The position numbers were made by a program, and so were the translations under genes. Source: Sulfurimonas sp. (GTDB lineage: Bacteria > Campylobacterota > Campylobacteria > Campylobacterales > Sulfurimonadaceae). Taken from it: a DNA stretch of 11,799 bases. The stretch is from assembly GCA_027063585.1 (NCBI GenBank), contig JAMORM010000022.1, positions 1-11,799 on the forward strand, given 5' to 3'. The notes under the pieces are model-generated. The model did no database searches, was not told the origin of the DNA, and saw only the letters and a list, made by a program, of their open reading frames with translations. Every line of letters starts with the position of its first letter. Position 1 is the first letter of the stretch. Of this stretch, positions 6,752-11,799 are shown piece after piece.

Positions 6752-7573
6752 ATGAGCATAAAAACCCTTCTCCTTATCTCCCTTTTTATGCTCAATCTTT
6801 GGGCAAATGAGCGCATAGTCTCTCTGAGCCCCTCCATTACAGAAATTATTTACGGACTGGATGCAGGCAATGAACTTGTCGGTACTTCATCCTATTCACT
6901 CTACCCAAAAGCAGCACAAAAACTGCCTATTGTCGGTGGATATACCAAGCCTAACATAGAGAAAATTTTAGCACATAAACCAAGCCTTGTTGTCGGACAG
7001 ACATTCAACCGTGACACCTTACAAAAGCTACACTATTTTCATATAAAAACACTGATTTTACGACTCAAAACCATTACAGATATTCAAAAATCTATAGCCC
7101 TTTTAGGTAAAACAATTTCTAAAACAACAAACGCTAACAAACTTATAACAAACATAACAAATGCAATCAGAGGTATTGCAAAAAACAAACATCCGCACTC
7201 TGTGTTGATTGTCTATGGGCTTAAAGAGGATCTGCGAAACGGTATTTATGCTGCAGGAAAAAATATCTTTTTTAATGACATCATCAAACTCAGCGGCAAC
7301 ACCAATGTATGTGAAAGTATGCATAGCGAACAGCCTGTTTTGAGTTATGAAAACATTATAGCGCTCAACCCCGAGCAGATTATCATTTTACATTCCCATG
7401 CCACAGAACCCAATGTCAATGTGAAAAAGGCACTTCAATCATGGTACGCTCTGCCTACACAGGCGGCAAAAAACAGAAAAATATCCATCGTTGATGAAGA
7501 TTATCTGCATATTCCCTCCCAAAGAGTCGCACTGACGATTAAACGGCTGGCAAAAGAGATGCAGCATGATTGA
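6752..7573 (+). CDS. Periplasmic substrate-binding protein, BtuF/FecB-like (class III)
   Basis: This protein carries the ligand from the outer-membrane receptor to the inner-membrane permease. The 273 residues include a Sec signal peptide (about 1-18, MSIKTLLLISLFMLNLWA). No lipobox cysteine is seen, so it should be soluble. The mature start, ERIVSLSPSITEIIYGL, is typical of class III binding proteins. The stretch SSYSLYPKAAQK (46-57), then GGYTKPNIEKILAHKPSLVV (62-81), resembles E. coli BtuF (SSYSDYP, N-x-E-x-I, KPDLV) better than classical siderophore binders. This makes a corrinoid ligand plausible but not proven. The ATG lies 10 nt after the receptor stop, with an AAGG before it. It overlaps the ATPase gene by 8 nt, so the genes are translationally coupled. 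Confidence 0.9.
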   Translation: MSIKTLLLISLFMLNLWANERIVSLSPSITEIIYGLDAGNELVGTSSYSLYPKAAQKLPIVGGYTKPNIEKILAHKPSLVVGQTFNRDTLQKLHYFHIKTLILRLKTITDIQKSIALLGKTISKTTNANKLITNITNAIRGIAKNKHPHSVLIVYGLKEDLRNGIYAAGKNIFFNDIIKLSGNTNVCESMHSEQPVLSYENIIALNPEQIIILHSHATEPNVNVKKALQSWYALPTQAAKNRKISIVDEDYLHIPSQRVALTIKRLAKEMQHD

Positions 7574-8291
7574 ACTACATTCCCTTACATGTAACTATGG
7601 AGAGAAAGTTGTTTTAGAAGATCTAACACTTACAATCGCTTCTCATATAAGTATACTCGGAGCAAACGGTTCTGGTAAAAGTACCCTTGCAAAGGCCATT
7701 TGCGATATGATTACCTATGATGGGAACATTATACTTGATGGAAAGAACATACAGACATATACAGACAAAGAAAGAGCCAGAAAAATTGCCTATATTCCGA
7801 CAAAGCTTGATTTTTATGATGAATTTCTAAGCCTTGAAGAGTTTGTTCTTCTGGGAAGATTCGCCCATAAAAAAAACTTTTTTGATTACAGTGTACAGGA
7901 CAGGAAAAAAGCACAGGAGCAGATGGATTTTTTACATCTCTCCCATCTCAAAAAGCATACGCTCTCCTCTTTAAGTTCCGGAGAAACCGCCCTGGCACTG
8001 ATGGCACAGGCGCTCACCCAGGAGAGCGAAATTATTATTTTTGACGAACCGACCGCAAACCTTGATCCGAAAAATTCAAAAATAATTGCGCAGCATATTA
8101 AAAACCTCAAACAAACACACCAAACAGTTGTCATAACACATGACATCCATCTTGCTCATTTTCTTGAGAATCAAGTTTTGTTTTTACAAGAGAAAAAAGC
8201 GCTTTGCTTTGAAGATGATTTTTTCACAGATACAACACTCAGTAAACTTTACGGCGTTTCATTTTCATCTTTGGATGTCTGCTATGAATAA
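7566..8291 (+). CDS. ABC transporter ATP-binding protein of the FecE/BtuD type
   Basis: This ATPase powers the importer from the cytoplasmic side. The 241 residues contain Walker A GANGSGKST (32-40), ABC signature LSSGE (136-140), Walker B EIIIFDEP (155-162), D-loop NLD (165-167) and H-loop TH (191-192). All catalytic elements are present except the Q-loop glutamine: the expected IPQ position reads IPT (T79, in IAYIPTKLDF). Glutamine there normally senses magnesium and couples to the permease, so the change is notable. Start ATG overlaps the binding-protein stop by 8 nt, and its own stop overlaps the permease start by 8 nt, giving a tight three-gene unit. The C-terminal tail (about 205-241) is short and without an extra domain. 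Confidence 0.94.
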   Translation: MIELHSLTCNYGEKVVLEDLTLTIASHISILGANGSGKSTLAKAICDMITYDGNIILDGKNIQTYTDKERARKIAYIPTKLDFYDEFLSLEEFVLLGRFAHKKNFFDYSVQDRKKAQEQMDFLHLSHLKKHTLSSLSSGETALALMAQALTQESEIIIFDEPTANLDPKNSKIIAQHIKNLKQTHQTVVITHDIHLAHFLENQVLFLQEKKALCFEDDFFTDTTLSKLYGVSFSSLDVCYE

Positions 8292-9246
8292 AAAAATATT
8301 TTGGGGCTTTTTCATTGGTGTTGCACTTGTTTCCCCTTTTATCGGTGCGGTCAGTTTACATCTAAATAATCTTGCAGATTTCAACAGCTTAGATGCACAG
8401 ATATTTTATAATATTCGTTTGCCCAGAGTGGTTTATGCCTTTTTTGCAGGAAGCCTGCTTGGCATAACCGGCCTTGTATTTCAAACACTCTTTAGAAATG
8501 CTTTAATGACGCCTTATACTTTGGGAATATCCAGCGGAGCTACGCTAGGTGCTGGTATTGCCATAAAACTTGGACTCTCAACGTTCCTGTTTGGCATAGC
8601 TGCTGTGAGCCTTTTTGGCTTTTTAGGCGCTGTTTTTACTATATTTTTACTCATCTATCTTTCACGGTTTTTAAAAAGTTCGCAGCAGGTTTCTCTCCTG
8701 CTTTTGGGAATAGCACTCTCTTTGTTTTACTCTTCTGCTTTGATGGTCGTCTTTTACCTTGGAAATTCCATCCAAAACGATATGCTTCTGCGATTTACTA
8801 TGGGTTCACTCTCTGTCATTGGCTGGGAAAATCCTGTTCTTTTGTCAATTATCAGTTTTTTTACTACAGTAATTATCTATGCCTACCGCTTTGAGCTGCA
8901 ACTGCTGGGCGTTTCCAAAGAGAGTGCCCAACTGCAGGGACTTAACAGCAAAAAAGTGACACTGATTCTTTTACTTGTGAGCTCTTTGGGTATTGCCATA
9001 CTGGTAAGCATATCAGGAACTATCGGCTTTGTCGGACTCGTCGTGCCGCATATGGTTACAAAATTCTATAAAACAACCATCCAAAACAGAATTATCAAAA
9101 CTTCACTTTTCGGTGGATTCTTTTTGCTCTTTTGCGATACGCTCACACGAGCGATTCCAACACAGAGCGAACTGCCTATAGGCATTATAACTGCCCTCAT
9201 AGGCGGACCGTTTTTTATCGCGCTTATTCTCCGGCGAAATAAATAA
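8284..9246 (+). CDS. ABC transporter permease of the FecCD/BtuC family
   Basis: This is the inner-membrane channel, probably a homodimer with about ten helices per subunit. The start is placed at 8284 (MNKKIFWGFF), overlapping the ATPase stop by 8 nt; the frame is open upstream to 8140, but that part lies inside the ATPase gene and reads as unrelated sequence. The resulting 320 residues match the usual family length. Family motifs are RLPRVVYA (near 45), GLVFQTLFRNALMTPYTLG (near 62-80, normally Q...RNPLA.P..LG), GTIGFVGLVVPHM (near 246) and ELPIGIITALIGGPFF (near 298). RNAL replaces the common RNPL, a mild change. It ends convergently with the diguanylate cyclase gene, with 23 bp shared. Confidence 0.94.
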   Translation: MNKKIFWGFFIGVALVSPFIGAVSLHLNNLADFNSLDAQIFYNIRLPRVVYAFFAGSLLGITGLVFQTLFRNALMTPYTLGISSGATLGAGIAIKLGLSTFLFGIAAVSLFGFLGAVFTIFLLIYLSRFLKSSQQVSLLLLGIALSLFYSSALMVVFYLGNSIQNDMLLRFTMGSLSVIGWENPVLLSIISFFTTVIIYAYRFELQLLGVSKESAQLQGLNSKKVTLILLLVSSLGIAILVSISGTIGFVGLVVPHMVTKFYKTTIQNRIIKTSLFGGFFLLFCDTLTRAIPTQSELPIGIITALIGGPFFIALILRRNK

Positions 9247-9961
9247 CCTGGTTTCTTCCCAGCTCTTTTGATTTATACATAGCAATATCAGCTTTTTTCA
9301 TCAATTGTTTTTCATCATCTGCATTATCTGGGAATATTACAACACCCATACTTGTGGTTACATGTAAATTGATACCGTCAATAATCCACTGTTGTCTAAA
9401 AAGATTGATTGTTTTTTTTACTAATGTATCGAGTATCTTTTTATGTATATTTGTAAAAATAAGAACAAATTCATCTCCGCCAATACGAGCAAAAACATCT
9501 TCAGTTCTTATATTTGATAAAACACGCTTAGCAACTTCTTGGAGGAGTTTATCACCAATATCATGCCCGTATGTATCATTAATCTCTTTAAAATAATCCA
9601 AATCCAAAAACAATAAAGCAAATTTCGTATTTGTTCTTTTTGAATTAGCGATGAGACGTTTAAGTTCTTCTTGAAAGGCAAATCTGTTAAGCAGTCCTGT
9701 GAGAATATCTTTTGTAGCCAGCTCTTTATAGCGTTGTTCACTCTTTGCCAAAGCTGTTTTTGATTTCTGCTGTAACTCTTCATATAGTTCTGCCATCTCT
9801 TGTGATGAAGTTTCCAGAGTATGTTCTAAAAATTCTCTCTCTTCATCTGCTTCATTATAGGTTATATTCACAAGTTCTATAAATTTTTGTAAATTCCCCT
9901 CAGGAAATTTTGTATCTTTATAAGCCAGTTTTTTTAGCTGCTTTTGTAAAACTTTATGCAT
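9224..9961 (-). CDS. Soluble diguanylate cyclase (GGDEF) partnered with a FIST sensor
   Basis: The enzyme condenses two GTP to cyclic di-GMP, controlling attachment and motility. Of its 245 residues, the first 85 are a helical, partly coiled-coil region, including EREFLEHTLETSSQEM (41-56), a pattern familiar from kinases and cyclases that sit next to FIST genes. The GGDEF domain spans about 82-245, with DILTGLLNR (85-93), FLDLDYFKEIND (118-129), YGHDIGD (131-137), an intact GGDEF active site (161-165) and DIAMYKSKELGRN (225-237). An RxxD inhibitory site, R152-T-E-D155, is present, so product inhibition is expected. There is no membrane segment or receiver domain, so input probably comes from the protein encoded upstream. 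Its ATG overlaps the FIST stop by 8 nt. Its 3' end overlaps the convergent permease gene. Confidence 0.95.
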   Translation of the reverse strand: MHKVLQKQLKKLAYKDTKFPEGNLQKFIELVNITYNEADEEREFLEHTLETSSQEMAELYEELQQKSKTALAKSEQRYKELATKDILTGLLNRFAFQEELKRLIANSKRTNTKFALLFLDLDYFKEINDTYGHDIGDKLLQEVAKRVLSNIRTEDVFARIGGDEFVLIFTNIHKKILDTLVKKTINLFRQQWIIDGINLHVTTSMGVVIFPDNADDEKQLMKKADIAMYKSKELGRNQVIYFAGE

Positions 9962-11096
9962 AACTTTCCCAGATAGCCGTTAAGGTCATTGTCTGGTTAT
10001 GCAGACTGCATCTCCCTGATGCAAGCGGTGAGATCTCTCCATAAGAATAAAATCCGATGATATTTGCACTCTTTGGCAGAACTTCTTGTATAGCTTCAAT
10101 CTCTTCATCAATTCTGCTTTTTAGCACCAACTTTCTGCCTACACAACTGATGGCAATACAAAGCAGAGGCTCATCATGATACCCCGAAAAACTCAGCATC
10201 TCCGCGGATTCACCGGCACCGTTAACAAGTCGGTTAAAATTTGCTTTCATAAAAGTTACGTGTGCACCTTGGGGTATGTCTCCTGCAAAAGTAATAGAGT
10301 GATTTGCTTCATCTACTGCTAAAACAGTACGTACCTTACTCTCTTTTGCATCACTGTTTTCTTGAATTTCTAACGGAAAGAGCAGTCCGCTTGCAGGCAG
10401 CTCATTTGCTTTATCTCCCAAATAGCGTTTATATATTTCAAGCGCTGGTTTACCGTCAAGTTCATATAAAATATTGTCTTTGCTTTTTGTTACAATTCTT
10501 TGCAGACCCAAAGAATCCCAGCCGCCTTTTGAAGCTGCTTCAAAATGAATATTATCTCCGTAGAAACCGACGGCACAGACAGTGGACTCTTTTAAAAACC
10601 CATTGACAATTATCCATGTTTTCTCAAACTTATCTTTATCTCCTGCCAATCCTCCACTAACAACAACGCAAGAGGGCAAAACCGATGAAATACCCTCAGT
10701 CAATTTTGAACCATTTGTTTTGAGTCCGTCAGATAATATAAATATACCCTTTAAGTTGTCACGATAGAGCGTTTGTGCAATTCCCACGCCATCATCATAA
10801 GAATTGTCATTTTCTATGCTTTTACATGTATGATTTTTTAGCGTAGTAGATTGAAATTTTGATATAGAAATAACAATAGTATCATCATATACCTCACTGT
10901 TGAAAATCTCTCCACTCGTAGATGCTCCAAAAATAATAGATGTAGGAAAAAGCTTAACAAGGTTCAAAACTTCTTTTTGCATTTTTTCTTCTTCTAAAGA
11001 GGTAAAAATTAAAATCAGCGTGTTTTTGGAATCTAACGAAGTATCAAATTCACTATCCCATTTTTGCTGTTTATATATATGTGTACGTATTTCCAT
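9954..11096 (-). CDS. FIST-domain sensory protein (FIST N plus FIST C)
   Basis: FIST proteins are cytoplasmic ligand-binding sensors; one branch, NosP, binds haem and responds to nitric oxide and is encoded beside kinases or cyclic-di-GMP enzymes. This 380-residue protein is the whole two-domain unit with nothing fused. FIST N covers about 25-225, with FGASTSGEIF (56-65), SGGLAGD (147-153), GGWDSLG (191-197) and LDGKPALEIYKRYLG (213-227). FIST C covers about 228-375, with GFYSYGEISP (348-357) and LHNQTMTLTAIWE (365-377). The ATG is preceded by GAGGGG at 8 nt and a TATAAT promoter. It overlaps the cyclase gene by 8 nt, so sensor and output enzyme are made together. The ligand is not shown by the sequence; nitric oxide or a small metabolite are both possible. 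Confidence 0.93.
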   Translation of the reverse strand: MEIRTHIYKQQKWDSEFDTSLDSKNTLILIFTSLEEEKMQKEVLNLVKLFPTSIIFGASTSGEIFNSEVYDDTIVISISKFQSTTLKNHTCKSIENDNSYDDGVGIAQTLYRDNLKGIFILSDGLKTNGSKLTEGISSVLPSCVVVSGGLAGDKDKFEKTWIIVNGFLKESTVCAVGFYGDNIHFEAASKGGWDSLGLQRIVTKSKDNILYELDGKPALEIYKRYLGDKANELPASGLLFPLEIQENSDAKESKVRTVLAVDEANHSITFAGDIPQGAHVTFMKANFNRLVNGAGESAEMLSFSGYHDEPLLCIAISCVGRKLVLKSRIDEEIEAIQEVLPKSANIIGFYSYGEISPLASGRCSLHNQTMTLTAIWESYA

Positions 11097-11127
11097 ATAT
11101 AACCCCTCTAATAATCTTTATCTTTTA

Positions 11128-11160
11128 ATTATATCTTTTTTGTTCAATAATAAACTTAAA
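11128..11160 (-). promoter_or_regulatory. Promoter of the FIST-cyclase operon
   Basis: On the minus strand TATAAT (11133 down to 11128) lies about 31 nt before the FIST start codon. A TTTAAGT element (11160 down to 11154) stands 20 nt further upstream. The combination resembles the sigma-70 promoters described for Campylobacter jejuni, where TTTAAG replaces a normal -35. The intervening stretch is AT-rich. Confidence 0.6.
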
Positions 11161-11220
11161 TCAACATTTTTTATTATTAATATTTCAAATAGCTTGATTG
11201 CGCTTTAATACCCTTTGTGG

Positions 11221-11226
11221 CATAAT
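11221..11226 (+). promoter_or_regulatory. Possible -10 box for the cysteine-rich protein gene
   Basis: CATAAT, preceded by TGTGG, lies 26 nt before the TTG start codon, and an AAGGAG follows at 11241-11246. It is the best -10 candidate in the 156-bp divergent spacer (11097-11252) for the plus-strand genes. No -35 is obvious. Confidence 0.35.
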
Positions 11227-11252
11227 TTCTCGCATGAAACAAGGAGTCTTTT

Positions 11253-11678
11253 TTGGGTTATAACGAATGGGTACAAAAGCATGCCAAAAAGCATAAAAAC
11301 ATAGTTGAAAAGCTTACAGAGCAAGGCTACAGCAAAGAAGAAATTATAGATTATTTTGATTTTGAAAATATGAAAAAAAAAGAATTGGATTTTTGTCCAC
11401 TCTATGCAAAAAACAAAAAATGTCACGATATGGAATCATTAAACTGTTATTTATGCTCTTGCCCAAATTTTCGTTTTAATGATGAAGGTATCAAAAAAGT
11501 AAATGAAAAAACACAATACAGCTACTGCAATATTGACTCAAAAGACGCAAAGCAGGGTATATACGGCGAAAAAATCCATCAAGACTGCTCCGGATGCACG
11601 GTCCCTCATCACAAAGCCTACATAGAGAAACATTTTGACCTTGACTGGGCAAAGATTATGAAAGAGTGCAAAGCCTGA
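11253..11678 (+). CDS. Cysteine-rich small-domain protein, probable metal binder (zf-like type)
   Basis: The 141 residues hold nine cysteines: C48, C57, C65, C68, C70, C92, C112, C115 and C139. The central pattern CYLCSCPNFRF (65-75) followed by CSGCTVPHHK (112-121) fits the cysteine-rich small domain (Pfam zf-like family), a probable zinc or iron-sulfur site. The first 45 residues are helical and charged (YNEWVQKHAKKHKNIVEKL) and may be a separate module. The start is TTG, supported by a strong AAGGAG six nt upstream; the nearby ATG at 11234 is in another frame and stops at once. There is no signal peptide, so it is cytoplasmic. The stop overlaps the next gene as TGATG-type coupling, suggesting a joint function with that kinase-like protein. 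The biochemical role of the family is not established. Confidence 0.8.
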   Translation: MGYNEWVQKHAKKHKNIVEKLTEQGYSKEEIIDYFDFENMKKKELDFCPLYAKNKKCHDMESLNCYLCSCPNFRFNDEGIKKVNEKTQYSYCNIDSKDAKQGIYGEKIHQDCSGCTVPHHKAYIEKHFDLDWAKIMKECKA

Positions 11679-11799
11679 TGGGGGTAAAAACACTCCTCAC
11701 CCTTCAAGAGGCAGATCAGCTTTTTCCCTCCTATAATTTTGTGTCGATTAGAGCTACAAAAAACGGTATCATTGACACAACTTACATCGTAAGAAACAG
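11678..11799 (+). CDS. Probable APH-type phosphotransferase (5' end only)
   Basis: Only 40 codons are visible before the window edge. The ATG shares its A with the preceding TGA, so the pair is translationally coupled; no strong ribosome binding site is seen. The translation starts MGVKTLLTLQEADQLFP and continues to NGIIDTTYIVRN (29-40). The last part resembles the glycine-containing nucleotide loop at the N-terminus of aminoglycoside/choline/homoserine kinase-like (APH) enzymes, where N-G-x-x-N-x-T-Y-x-V is typical. The substrate is unknown. The call rests on this short motif alone. Confidence 0.5.
   Translation, partial: MGVKTLLTLQEADQLFPSYNFVSIRATKNGIIDTTYIVRN

Larger units (their letters stand above)
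867..10831. repeat. Dispersed palindrome TTACATGTAA (six exact copies, one near copy)
   Basis: Exact copies are at 868-877 (dxr, extended to TTTACATGTAAA at 867-878), 3120-3129 and 3231-3240 (spacer), 4328-4337 (NFACT gene, extended to GTTACATGTAAC), 7585-7594 (ATPase gene) and 9358-9367 (cyclase gene). A one-mismatch copy, TTACATGTAT, is at 10822-10831 (FIST gene). Within genes the word reads as Leu-His-Val in some places and Thr-Cys-Asn/Lys in others, so it is not a protein motif. Confidence 0.85.

Noticed and set aside
8140..8283. N-terminal extension of the permease
   Set aside because: The frame is open but lies wholly inside the ATPase gene; the ATG at 8284 gives normal family length and the same 8-nt overlap as the preceding gene pair.
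11218..11235. Sigma-54 promoter (TGGCA ... CGCA) before the cysteine-rich protein gene
   Set aside because: The GG to GC distance is 13 instead of 12 and the -12 box reads TCGC, so it does not meet the strict spacing rule.
11205..11426. Minus-strand frame of 73 codons opposite the cysteine-rich protein
   Set aside because: Phe/Leu-rich antisense translation without a ribosome binding site; the plus-strand gene has the strong AAGGAG and conserved cysteines.
1..11799. CRISPR arrays, insertion sequences, tRNA or rRNA genes, toxin-antitoxin or phage defence genes
   Set aside because: No regularly spaced repeats, transposase motifs, cloverleaf sequences or defence-type domains were found on either strand.

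Overview
The window looks like a chromosomal segment of a free-living Campylobacterota (Epsilonproteobacteria), most like the Sulfurimonas/Sulfuricurvum group. The grounds are the AT-rich base composition, the cdsA-dxr-tsaD gene cluster, the short NFACT (RqcH-like) protein, TATAAT promoters lacking a clear -35 box, and the style of the proteins. This is judged by eye; no database was searched.

Left part (1-3250, minus strand). A tightly packed cluster reads leftward: a 106-aa charged protein of unknown function, cdsA (CDP-diacylglycerol synthesis), dxr/ispC (isoprenoid synthesis) and tsaD (tRNA t6A modification, cut off by the window edge). cdsA and dxr share one reading frame and are separated only by a single TAG. 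dxr and tsaD overlap as ATGA. A 245-bp structured spacer (3004-3248) holds hairpins and an 18-bp direct repeat.

Middle (3249-9246). An NFACT/RqcH-family gene on the minus strand diverges from a plus-strand uptake locus. That locus starts with a possible 49-codon gene, then a TonB-dependent outer-membrane receptor preceded by a perfect 13-bp inverted repeat that runs into its ribosome binding site. A periplasmic binding protein, an ATPase and a FecCD/BtuC-type permease follow, the last three joined by 8-nt overlaps. Together these import a chelated metal or corrinoid across both membranes. The binding protein resembles BtuF, but the substrate cannot be fixed from sequence.

Right part (9224-11799). 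A two-gene minus-strand signalling operon couples a FIST-domain sensor to a soluble GGDEF diguanylate cyclase. FIST proteins beside cyclases or kinases include the NosP nitric-oxide sensors. Divergent from it is a cysteine-rich small-domain protein starting with TTG, overlapping the start of a probable APH-type kinase that leaves the window.

Across the window the palindrome TTACATGTAA occurs six times exactly and once with one mismatch. It lies in genes and spacers, on both coding orientations and in two reading frames, so it looks like a DNA-level motif. No rRNA, tRNA, CRISPR array, insertion sequence or phage gene was seen.
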